A stretch of 64,000 nt of DNA from Adineta steineri (taxonomy: Eukaryota > Rotifera > Eurotatoria > Adinetida > Adinetidae): positions 236,398 to 300,397 of the forward strand of contig CAJNOI010000088.1 of assembly GCA_905250115.1 (NCBI GenBank). The letters are read 5' to 3'. This document shows, in pieces, positions 37,001 to 46,964 of the stretch (position 1 is the stretch's first letter; each line of letters opens with the position of its first letter). Below the pieces are notes generated by a model that did no database searches, was not told the origin of the DNA, and was given only the letters and a program-made list of their open reading frames with translations. Made by a program: the position numbers and the translations under genes.

Positions 37001-40000
37001 TTCGCTTTCGTCACGATGTTGTACCATTGCATCCTTATTGCGTTTGTTCAAAGTACAGCAAAATATTTGAAAAATCTTTTACTATAAACTGTTCCGTTTT
37101 GTCGTGCCATTATATAATTGTATCATCATTGTCACTATTCCGAAATCACCAAAATATTTTAACAAACTCTTGTTCTTAACTATTCTGTTTCGTAGCGACG
37201 ATGTATTACTAAATCACCAGTATCTCTCATTTGTATTCTACGAAATATTTTAAATATCTCATCCTATAAACTATTCTATTTCGTTGTAACCATATATCAG
37301 TGGATGCCCGTTGTCCCTACTCGAAAATGAGCAAAATATCCTGAAAACCTCTTCCTCTAAACTATTCTCTTTCATCGCGACGCTGTATCAGATAAGCAAC
37401 ATTGTTCCTGCGATGATTTCAGCAGAATACATCAAAGAACTCTTAGTCTGAACTATTCTCTTTCGTCGTAGCGATGTCCTACTGAATGGACATTGTGTCT
37501 ATTCGAAATTTAACAAGATACTTGAAAAACCTCTTACTCTAAGCTATTCTCTTTTAGTGTGATATTGTATGATTCAATCCTCGTTACCTTTGTTCTAAGT
37601 TCAGCAAAATATTTTAAAAATGTCCTACTCTAGACTATTCCTTTTCGTCGCGGCGATATATAGTTGTATCATTGTTGTCTCTATTTCAAAGTCGTCAAAA
37701 TATTATAAAAACCTCTTGTTTTTAACTATTCTGTTTCGTCGTGACGATGTTTTACTAAATCACCAGTATCTCTCATTTGTATTCTACGAAATATTTTAAA
37801 TATCTCATCCTATAAACTATTCTATTTCGTAGTAACCATGTATCAGTGGATGCCCGTTGTCCCTACTCGAAAATGAGCAAAATATCCTGAAAACCTCTTC
37901 CTCTAAACTATTCTCTTTCGTCGCGACGATGTCTCATTCAATCAGCATTGCTCATATGATGAACTCATCAAAATACTCTAAAAATGTCTTACTTTAAATA
38001 GTCCTCTTTCGTCGTAATGATGTAGTATCTGAATGCACATTGTCTCTATTCGAAATTCAGCAAGATACCTGAAAAATCTCTTACTCTAAATTATTCTCTT
38101 TTGTAGCGGCGTTATACAATTCTATTATCATTGTCTGTAGCTAGAAATCAGCAAAATATTTGAAAAACCTCGTACTGTAAACCGTTCTCTTTCGTCGTGA
38201 TGTTGTATGATCGACTCCTCGTTACCTTTATTCTAAGTACAGCAAGTATTTGAAAAATCTCTTGTTCTAAGCTATTCTATTTTCTCATGACGATATATGA
38301 TTGTATCAGTGTTGTCTCTATTCGGAAATCAGCAAAATATTTGAAGAATCTCGTCCAATAAACTGTTCTCTTTCATTCTAATTATGTATCATTAAAACAC
38401 TGTCATCTTTATTCGAAGCTGAGCAAAATATTTTAATAACTGTTGTTACAAACTATTCTCTTTCGCCACGACGCTGTACCATGCAATCAATTTTGAGCCC
38501 ATGATGAATTCACCAAAATACTTTGAAAATCTCTTACTTTGAACTATTCTGTTTCGTCGTAACGATCTACAATTATATGCACATTGCCTCTATTTGAAGT
38601 ACAACAAGATATTTAAAAAATCTCTTACTCTAAACAATTTCCTTTCCTCACGGCGGTATATGATCGTAGAATCGTAGTCTCTATGCGGAAATGAGCAAAA
38701 TATTTGAGAAACCCCTTACTGTTAATTATTCTCTTTCCGCGTGATGTTGTATGATTAAATCTTCATTGCCTTTGCTCTTAGTTTAGCAAAATATTACGAA
38801 AACCCCTTGTTCTAAACTATTCTCTTTTCTCGCGATGATATCTGTTTCTATCATCGTTGTCACTATTCGTGACTCAGTAAAATATTTTAAAAATCTCGTC
38901 CAATAAACTGTTCTCTTTCGTTCAAACGACGCATCATTAAATCGCTTTGGTCCCTATTCTAACATGAGCAAAATATTTTAATATCTGTTGTTACAAACTA
39001 TTCTCTTTCGCCGCGACGATGTATCATTGAATCGACACTGTTCCTACAATCAATTCAGCAAAACATTTGAAAAATCTATTAGTCTAAACTATTCTCTTTT
39101 GTTGTAATGATGTACTATTGAATGAACATTGCCTCTATTTGAAGCTTAACAAGAAATTTGAAAAACCCCTTAGTGTAAGCTGTTCTCTTTTGGTGCGATG
39201 TTGTATGATTGAATCCTCATTGTCTTTGTTCTTAGTTCAGGAAAATATTGGTAAAATCTATTACTCTAACCTATTCTCTTTCGTCGCAGCGACCTACAAT
39301 TATACTATTGTTGTCCCTATCCGAAAATTACCAAAATATTTCAACAAACTCTTGTTCTTAACTATTCTGTTTCGTAGCGACGATGTATTACTAAATCACC
39401 AGTATCTCTCATTTGTATTCTACAAAATATTTTAAATATCTCATCCTATGAACTATTCTGTTACGTTGTAACCATGTTTCAATGAATGGCTGTTGTCCCT
39501 GTTCAGAAATGCGCAAAGTATTACGAAAAACGATTCCTCTAAACTATTCCCTTACCTCGCGACGATATATAATTGTATGATCGTTGTCTCTATTCAGAAA
39601 TGAGCAAAATATATTAAAAATCTGTTACTCTAATCTATTCTCTTTCGTCGTAACGATGTAGTATTGAATGTACGGTGTCTCTGTTCAAAATTCAATAAGA
39701 TATTTGAAAAATATCTTACTGTAAACTATTCGTTTACGTTGCGATGTTGTATCATTGCATCCACACTGCCTTTGTTCTAAGTTCAACAAAATATTTAAAA
39801 CTGTCTTACTCCAAACTATTCCCTTTCGTCGTGACGATGTATCACTAAACCCTTAGTATTTCTAATTTGTACTCTGTAAAATATTTTAAAAAGCTGTTGC
39901 TATGAGCTATTCTATTTTGTTATAACCATGTATTAGTGTATATTTGTTGTTCCTGTTCACAGCTGAGCATAATATTAGGAAAATCTCTTGCTCTAAACTA

Positions 40001-40434
40001 TTCTATTTTGTTGCGATAATATATGGTTGTGTCATCGTTGTCTCTCTTTGGAAATTAGTAAAATATTTTGAAAATCTCTTAGTGTAAACTATTCGATTTC
40101 AGCGCGATGGCGCAGCATTGATTCAGCAAAGCTTGCGTTTCAAAATTCAGCAAAGTATTTGAAAAATCTCTTCGTAAAAACTATTCTGTTTCGTCGTGAA
40201 TATGTGTTATTGAGTCACTATTGTTGATATTCGTAACTGAGCAAAATATTTTAAAAGTCTCCTCATATAAACTGTTCTCTTTCGTCGCGAGGATGTATTA
40301 TGGAATTACCATTGTCTTTGCCCGGAATGTATCGAAATATTTTAAAAATCTATTGGTAGAAACTATTCTCTTTCGTCGGGGCAATGTGTTCTTGGATGGG
40401 GATTGTTTCTATTCTGAATTCTGCATAATTTTTT
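31052..40434. repeat. 91-bp satellite array, about 103 units
   Basis: Tandem array with a 91-bp unit. In order, the unit contains AAAATATTTT (palindrome), a TAAAAATCTCTT segment, TAAACTATTCTCTTTCG, the palindrome TCGTCGCGACGA, ATGTATCATTGAATCA and CATTGTCTCTATTCT. Anchor positions 31052, 31143, 31234, 31325, 31416, 31507 and 31598 are exactly 91 apart. Later anchors at 33236, 34421, 35968, 37151, 38153, 39060 and 40425 are 0, +2, +2, +2, +3, 0 and 0 bp from the expected phase; 40425 is exactly 103 periods from 31052. Units differ from each other considerably. Because 91 = 3x30+1, the reading frame changes with every unit, which argues against coding; short plus-strand open frames inside are by-products. 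Confidence 0.95.
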
Positions 40435-40800
40435 AAAAATTTCGTGTTATGAACTATTCGCAATGCATACGTCTGTTCATCGTTGAGTTGACGGTAGCTT
40501 TTGTTTTAGATTCGAGATAATCGTGAAGAAAATGTTTGTTTGAGTTGTTAGGTGACCACGAATCTCACATTCATGCATTGAACTTCAATGGTTGGCTCGG
40601 AATTGAAGAAAGTATTCGAATAGTGATTTCGTATGAAAGATTCGTGTAAGATGTTTTCATTGATGAATCTCAATAGTTCATATATTAGTTCTTTGGAGGG
40701 ACAAAAATATTTGTACGAAGTGTTCCAAAATTTTCAAAGAAGTATGTAGAATGTATACTCTTTTACTCGTACAGAAGAGTTTAGTAAGCATAAATTTTCT
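40435..40800. repeat. Diverged right edge of the 91-bp array
   Basis: Degraded anchors lie at about 40515, 40609 and 40704 (spacing 90-95) beyond the last core unit; after 40800 the period is no longer recognisable. With the left edge, the whole locus spans roughly 125 periods. Confidence 0.55.
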
Positions 40801-40881
40801 AATTAATTGACTGTCTGTGCACAGTACTATGATAAGTGGAATAATAAGGTAAAAATAAAGGGAAACATTTTCCATAAAGTT

Positions 40882-41170
40882 TGACTAAAGGTAGTCGAGG
40901 TCGAGGAACTCGAATCTGGAGTTAGTTTTTAAAATTTTTTTCGGATTAATTTTTTACACAAAGAATCCATTTTTTACAAAACTTTTTTATGTAAGGACTG
41001 ACCGAAGGGTAATTGAGGTCAAGGAACTTGAATCTGGTGTTAGTTTTTTAAAATTTTTTCAAGGATGATTTTTTAACATGAAGAATTACTTTTTCCCACA
41101 GAAGTTTTTATTATAAGGGTTGACCGAAGGTGATCGTAGTCGAAGAATTCAAATCTGACTTCTGTTTTAT
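40882..41170. repeat. ~117-122-bp short satellite, right flank
   Basis: Three tandem copies are anchored by TGACTAAAG/TGACCGAAG at 40882, 40999 and 41121, each followed by a GTCGAGG/AACT(C/T)GAATCTGG-type segment and a T-rich tail (AAAATTTTTTC, ATTTTTTA). It is unrelated in sequence to the 91-bp unit as far as I can see. Confidence 0.7.
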
Positions 41171-43896
41171 TGAATTATATAAATTAATGACTTGGTAGTT
41201 GTTGAGTAACGCGATTTTTACAAGAAAGAGCTGAGCAAGTCTTCAGGCGGGCGTTAATTGTGATGTATTGACTAATCGTACTAATAAAATATATTGTTAT
41301 CGTTTTAGGAAGCAGAACAGCTATGGTTCAAATTAGTTCTGCAACGGCGATCAAAGGACAAACAATAATTTTTGTTTTTATTATTTCTATTCTAGCGTTT
41401 TATGTTTATTTTTATTTTAATGTAATATATTTTTGTTTGCTTTTTTGCTTTTTTATTAATATAATAAAGATAGTGCTTATAACATATTTTTGAGTTGGGA
41501 TGAAAAGAGGAGCAAAAAGCTGAAAATTGAGATTTCTGCGTGCTTACCTAATTTTCGAGAATTTGAGATTTTTGAGTGGAATGTAAAGAGAGATGTAACA
41601 ATTTATCGTTCTCTTGATAAACTCAAAATAAAATGTTTCGTTTATCATAGTGCTAATAAAAATGAAATTGCGAGTGTTTCTATAGTGTGCCAAGAATAAA
41701 TCGGAAGAACTCAACTATCATAATCAATTTTAATTTTACCTTTTATGCTTTCATCTAGTATATATCTTTGTTCGTATTTGAAACCAAAAAGAGAATGAAT
41801 CTTGCTCATATTTTAGGTGTGGTTATACTTCGCAAAACAGTTTTTTTTCTATGTTTAAAATTTAATTAAGTGCTTTTACTAGACATTAGCTAAAATGAAT
41901 CATTGACCGACTTGGTCGGACAAAATCTTAAATCAATATTGAAACCACTTTTTCATTCTTCAGATCACAGAGTATCATATCCTGAAACACTCGACTTACT
42001 CTGATCTTCTGCAATTATTTGCAAAAATGAGTATATATTTTAGTAGAAGTCTGTCATATATATTTCGATAATGAATATTGTTTTCTCATGATTAGAGCGT
42101 TTGTATCAGTTAGAAAAGGCATTAATTCATACTGGTGATTGTTGATAGATTTCTTATTTAAAATATGTTTGACTCAAAAATATCATGAAAATATTTTGAG
42201 TAATAAAGTTTGATGAAAAGTTCTTGTTTGGTAACAATAGGAGGGAAACCACTATCCATCTTTCTAATTTGTTTTTCTTACAAAACATATTATTATACAG
42301 CCAAAAACATCGTTTCCGTCAGAAATATATATTCTATCAGATGAACACTAACTTAAAATAGAGACGGAACACTGAATAACATTGTTTGCTCATTACAATA
42401 TTCTTTCCAGTTTATTTATACTTTAACTAAGTAGCTAAAGCATATGAGAAGACGATGTCGTCAGCTGGAATCTCTGTGATCAAACAAATCGAGATATCCC
42501 TAGATTGTGAAAAACAAAAATTCTATATACTATTTCAATTTTTATATTCTTGTAAAAAGTGTTAATTAATTTTCATTATCTGAAAATGCATTCAAAATTA
42601 TGGATGACGATACAATGAGTAGATTTTTTGAATATTTCTACAAAAAACCTAGTTTAAATAAAATACTACGATTAATCAAGACTTTCATATTGAATAAAAT
42701 GCAATAAGTAATTCTTTAAATCTTTGTTAAGTTTAAAATATTTTTATAAAAAAAGTATTTGAATTTATCGATTGATGATGTGGTATACACTCAACTAATC
42801 TATACACAATCGAATTAATCGAACACGTGTCACATTTATTGCTTATTCTTTTCGCTTTCTCATACTTTTTTCTTTATTCTTTGCACGTCCTTCATTCTAT
42901 CGTTTTTATAATATCACATATGCTTCTAATACACACAATTTATTTACAAACTGCAATAATAAATAAAATAATTTAATAGTTTAATCAGTGCATATATAGT
43001 AAAAACCGCTCAAAAATCAGCGTTTTTATTACTCTTAATATTTTTATGCATATTCAATTGAAGAAAATGCTTTTGTCCTTCAGATTTTAAAGAGCTCCTT
43101 TTTTGAGTATTTCTGAAAAAAAAAGATTATAAATTCGACCGATAACTCAGTATGTAAGGATTAAATAATGCATATTTATTTTATTTGTATTAATATTAAC
43201 ATTTTCTGGTAGGGTTTAAACTTTCTTTCAAGAAAATGATCGTTAAATAGAGCTTCACAACTTTTAAGAAACTTATAATATATATGCATACAAACTATCA
43301 ATATGCTTAGGTAAAAGAAACTTTGTTTTTTAGTACTCAATCCAAATGATATGTTCGAACTATTATCTTTTATAATATAATTTAGAAACATTTTTGAATA
43401 ACAATATATTGTGACTATTGGAAGTAATTTCTTATTGTATGTATCATTTAAATAAAAAAAAGATCAATCAAGAAATCTTCCTCTGACAAACACTTGTTAT
43501 CGTAATTTTTATATTCGTAGTCACGGAAACGTATAGTACGATACTGATCCATTTCTAAACATCGCAAAAAAAATTGATCAAGTATTCAAATCAAATGAAA
43601 GAAAAAGACATAAACGATACATTCTTTTATTCAATCGTAATCTTCTTCTACAAATTAACAAAATTTTAAACATATTAATTAGTTGTTCGACAAAATAACA
43701 CAATAACCTTTCTAATGTAATCTTTTTACTCAACGCATAAAACAATACAGATAAATAAAAACTACATTTGTTTCTTTTGCTTTTGGTTTATATATATGTC
43801 GAAATCATCAAGAAAAATAATATTATGTTTTTCACATTAATAATCGATAAATCTATATTTATGAAAAAATATTTTAATACACAAAATATCTAGAAA
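41171..43896. other. Gene-poor intergenic DNA
   Basis: About 2.7 kb with no supported gene. An open frame at 41490-41699 (69 codons, non-ATG start as drawn, rich in Lys/Glu/Ile) has mildly protein-like composition but no recognised relatives. A small inverted repeat CCGACTTGGTCGG lies near 41907. Confidence 0.35.
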
Positions 43897-43954
43897 AAGG
43901 GTGTGGGTGTAGATTTTATCTTCTTTTCATATCCAGACCGACACTCATATCCTT
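43897..43954. repeat. Telomere-like hairpin (g)
   Basis: Left arm AAGGGTGTGGGTGTAGAT; right arm ACCGACACTCATATCCTT. The minus-strand centre reads ATGAAAAGAAGAT, resembling the ATGAAGAAAG centre of (b) and (d). A diverged copy of the 125-bp repeat follows about 35 bp downstream. Confidence 0.6.
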
Positions 43955-43989
43955 GATAATCATAATATTTATTAAGATTAAAAACAGCT

Positions 43990-44114
43990 CTTATATTTTA
44001 TAAAAAATTTTAATCAAAAGATTATTTTTCTTATGTGAAATAGAATTATATTGGAAAAACAAATTTTATATAGAGACGAGATTCTACTTAAAATATAAAA
44101 TTGTACAAAAAAAA
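43990..44114. repeat. Dispersed ~125-bp direct repeat, copy 2
   Basis: Same order of blocks as copy 1 at 26746-26871 (CTTATATTTTATAAAAAA, AAAGATTATTTTTCTTATG, TTTTATATAGAGACGAG, A run), with scattered substitutions and few indels. It is again near a telomere-like hairpin, here upstream instead of downstream. Confidence 0.75.
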
Positions 44115-44309
44115 TGAATAGAATATATGTTGCATTTTAATTAGAAGCTTGATGTCTAATATAATAAATATACAAAATAATTGATATAAATCAGAATCTA
44201 TTTCGTTTTTTAAGATCAAGTATTAAGAAAATAAAACCGATATTAGAGAGAACAGTAGGTTTATCTACGAATAAAATATATTTTCATTCGAAAGCTCTTC
44301 TGGTTTTAA

Positions 44310-44531
44310 TTATATTAAATTGGTATAATGATTACATTCAAGTTTTAATTTATCATTTGATAAAACGTATTGAAATCTATCTTCAGTACAAGCGTAAAGA
44401 CGCTCCATAGAACCTTTGTCGAGACATTTGCTTTTTACAGTATTTTGTAGGACAACATCATAATCCTTCTCGAATTCACCCGAAAAATCAACTTTCGAAT
44501 TTCGATTTAAAACTTTGCACAGAGAAATATC
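44310..44531 (-). pseudogene. Possible gene remnant or last exon, unidentified
   Basis: A 73-codon stop-free stretch on the minus strand without a proper start. It includes GEFEKDYDVVLQNTVKSK and GSMERLYACTEDRFQYVLS and ends in NHYTNLI before TAA. The amino-acid make-up is protein-like, unlike nearby frames. It may be a terminal exon or a fragment of a decayed gene; I do not recognise the family. Confidence 0.3.
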
Positions 44532-45245
44532 TCAATGATACTACTGAAGTCTGAAAGTTTCAAATTCCTTGGCTGTCTTTATTCTTAAATATGAATATTT
44601 AACATGTTGTACTATAAGTCATGTGAAAAAGTATGTTTTCGTCTTATACTCATATATTGGGATAAAAGCAACCTAAAAATTCGAAAATTTCAAAATTAAT
44701 TAGTCTCTTTACGACCTTTCCTCAAGAAAATTTTCAAGCGAATCTCAGGAGCATCATGGCTCTTCATTAAAAAAATGAGATATTTCGACAGAATAATTCA
44801 TAAGCACGAACTCTATTTTAATATTTAAAGTTCATTAGAATCTGCATAATGCATATAGTCTCGATTCAAAAGTGATGCGACAGTTGGGAAATGTTCCTGA
44901 TTCTCTTTTTGAGTCCACTGTGAATCGCATCCTTGTCCTTAAAATCCTACAACATATCCACTATTATCTAATAAAGTGATTTTCAAAAATATATTTATTC
45001 AACTACCATGAAAATGAATGAAAATTTATGTGCAAAAGTGTGTTATTTTTTGTCCGTAATGTAGTAACGTAGAATAAACGTGTTTTTGTACCATTCGCTT
45101 CAGCATAGACGTTTCAATAAGAAACAAAATATATTAGTATTGCACAATCGCAAACCGATATACATATGTATAGAAGAAAAACAAATAAAATTACGAATAT
45201 TGGCCTAAATGCAGTTTGCTTACTTCGAATTCAACGGATTGAAAA
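44532..45245. other. Intergenic, nothing recognised
   Basis: AT-rich sequence with no supported gene or repeat. It leads into the tRNA-like segment. Confidence 0.3.
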
Positions 45246-45300
45246 TTAGTCTTAAAAACTCATACCTCATTGGTGCCCAGGTTCGACTCCTGGCGAAACA
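45246..45300 (+). tRNA. tRNA-Leu(UAA)-like 3' half, probably pseudogene
   Basis: Anticodon-arm-like TTAGT-CTTAAAA-ACTCA (45246-45262) would place UAA in the anticodon position. A short ACC/GGT variable arm follows, as in tRNA-Leu, then a perfect T arm CCAGG-TTCGACT-CCTGG (45277-45293) with an exact B box GGTTCGACTCC, then a 7-nt CGAAACA. No matching 5' acceptor strand (TGTTTCG) is found; a TGGCCTAAATG fits the A box at 45201 but is too far upstream for a normal tRNA. It is most likely a truncated tRNA, tRNA-derived element or isolated pol III B box. Confidence 0.35.
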
Positions 45301-45866
45301 GCAAACGCGCGATCCAATATTTTTTTTGTCTCGAGAATTTACATGAAGGTATAGTGACTTTTGATTAGAGATTTTACTGCATTGACAAACAGTATATTTT
45401 CATTGTTAGTCAAATAAATCTGCTATTGATTACCGATTGGAGTGTAATCATTCGATTTAATTAACTTTAATCACAAGTACTTTCTTCAGTAAAATTAATA
45501 ATATTCATCATTTAGTAAATAGTATTTGACATTTACTTAAACTACCATTTTTTTATGTGAAATGAACTTTAAAATATGTTAATTTAAACAATAAATAATA
45601 TGCATTTAGTTTGGCATTTTATTATTGATTTATTCAAATAAACTGTTTTCTTAGTAGCAAAACATGACTATTAAGCGACTTTGTATAAACTTATAGAATT
45701 TGCTTCATCTAATGTAAATCTTCGTAAACAGATGAATAAAAACAAAAACAAAATTCACATTTTTATATATGTAAAATGTGAATGAAAAGGTAAAAAAGCA
45801 TATGATATTTTATAAGAAACTTGGAAAAAACTATTCTGGATTAAAATTGTATAAAAGTAAAGTAAT
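45301..45866. other. 3' flank of lysozyme copy 1
   Basis: AT-rich flank. From about 45788 to the stop codon it matches the corresponding 3' flank of lysozyme copy 2 (from about 46886), so it is part of the duplicated unit. Confidence 0.5.
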
Positions 45867-46394
45867 TTATATTCCAGATGCAATACAAGCTACATCAAGT
45901 CCACATCGAGTTGATTTCACATCTGTACACCATTTAGAATTTTTTAGCTCATCACCAGCTGTTTTCCATTGTTTTTGAACTAATGCTCTTTTCATTTTAA
46001 CGAATTGATTGAGTGTACCACATCCTGCAAATGCGACATCGATCAAAGCTGCATGAACACTTGTTGGCATTCCTGGAGCATATCTTGAAACGCATTTAGT
46101 AGCTTCAGGATAGTTAATATTGTTAAAAATATCCGTTGCTTGAGCTTTAGTAAGACATGCATTCTTTGTACGCTTTTGACAGTCTTGGAGAACATCATTT
46201 AGTTTCAGTTTGTATTTAATCATAACACGAGCTGCATCCGAACGTTTTAAATTGAAGCCAACACCAATAGTTGGAATACCTTTTGTATCGTTATAACAAC
46301 ATGTACATATTTTTTCGTTGCGTATTGTTTGACTAGGACTGCAATTACTAGCAGCACCGATAATTAGTAAAGAAAAAACGTATAACACTCGCAT
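45867..46394 (-). CDS. Phage-type lysozyme (GH24), secreted, copy 1
   Basis: Single exon on the minus strand, 175 aa. Signal peptide MRVLYVFSLLIIGAAS. The GH24 fold is recognised by Glu in NEKICTCC, then DTKGIPTIGVGFNL, which matches the family's catalytic E...D-x-x-G-x-x-TIG-x-G block. MPTSVHAALIDVAFAGCGTL corresponds to the central helix region. Many cysteines suggest disulfides in an extracellular enzyme that cuts peptidoglycan. It is a tandem paralogue of the gene at 46965-47495, with 31 differences in 175 residues by my count. The differences cluster at residues 16-31 around the catalytic Glu: copy 1 has EK and YND where copy 2 has EG and YYD. GH24 is a phage/bacterial family, so an old horizontal gain followed by duplication is likely. 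Activity of this copy is less certain. Confidence 0.88.
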   Translation of the reverse strand: MRVLYVFSLLIIGAASNCSPSQTIRNEKICTCCYNDTKGIPTIGVGFNLKRSDAARVMIKYKLKLNDVLQDCQKRTKNACLTKAQATDIFNNINYPEATKCVSRYAPGMPTSVHAALIDVAFAGCGTLNQFVKMKRALVQKQWKTAGDELKNSKWCTDVKSTRCGLDVACIASGI

Positions 46395-46430
46395 GATGAA
46401 ATGTTTTTACTTATTTCATTGAATAATGCA

Positions 46431-46440
46431 AGTTTATATA
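46431..46440 (-). promoter_or_regulatory. TATA box, lysozyme copy 1
   Basis: On the minus strand the sequence reads TATATAAACT about 37 bp upstream of the ATG, within GTTGACTATATAAAC. It is conserved in place in copy 2, which supports its role. Confidence 0.6.
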
Positions 46441-46964
46441 GTCAACGAAGTAAAAAAACTCCGTCGCTTCCTTCTTTTCTTCTTATGAGGCCATATTTTA
46501 TCTATACCAAATACATGCAGCAATGTATAGAATGATTTATCTAGTAAAGTGGCTAAAGATCAAAAAGAAAATGTTGAGAGTGAAAATGTCGAAAATAATA
46601 ATATCACATATACTCATTGGTTTTATTAATGAGAATCTAAGCAAACAAAAGCACAAGTAAAAGACAGAATGGGTGTGGATGTTCTTCTCATTCAACACCC
46701 ACTTTTTTTCAATGAACTCAAGTCAACAAAATGATTAAGATATCTATGAGATTTTGAAGAGAATGGAAAAAGAGAAAAAAATAAAGATAATTTTTTTTAA
46801 TGTTTTTTAGTGTAAAAAGAAGTTAAACAAAAGTATAGATAAATACTTATTGAATAATTTAAGAGAAGAGGAAGAGGAAGAGAAAGGTAAAAAAGCATAT
46901 GATGTTATATAAGAAAGTTGGAAGTTTTTCTTTCTTGATTAAAATTGTATAAAAGTAAAATAGT
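46441..46964. other. Spacer between lysozyme copies
   Basis: Contains the promoter flank of copy 1, hairpin (h), and from about 46886 the duplicated 3' flank of copy 2. A purine-rich GAAGAGGAAGAGG run lies near 46865. Confidence 0.45.
46668..46703. repeat. Telomere-like hairpin (h)
   Basis: Left arm AATGGGTGTGGATG and right arm TTCAACACCCACT. The minus-strand centre reads AATGAGAAGAACAT, again like ATGAAGAAAG. It lies between the two lysozyme copies and outside the duplicated parts. Confidence 0.6.

Noticed and set aside
31052-40434. CRISPR-like array
   Set aside because: Regular spacing suggested it, but there are no unique spacers between short identical repeats, the whole unit is repeated and diverged, and the surroundings are eukaryotic.
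31052-40434. CENP-B box in the satellite
   Set aside because: TTTCGTCGCGACGATG only superficially resembles NTTCGNNNNANNCGGGN; the required A and CGGG positions do not line up in the consensus.
31333-40436. Nine or so plus-strand open frames of 60-105 codons inside the satellite
   Set aside because: They recur because the unit recurs. With a 91-bp period the frame rotates every unit, stops interrupt it, and the frames do not share one conserved translation over several units. They are by-products of the array.
41490-41699. 69-codon open frame to the right of the satellites
   Set aside because: It lacks an ATG at its start and any recognised motif; composition alone is not enough to call a gene.
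45201-45300. Complete functional tRNA gene
   Set aside because: No 5' acceptor strand pairs with CGAAACA, and the A-box match lies about 80 nt from the B box with no credible D arm.
12257-46703. True interstitial telomere arrays
   Set aside because: The TGTGGG-like motifs occur as one or two periods in hairpin arms only; no head-to-tail run of three or more perfect repeats was seen.
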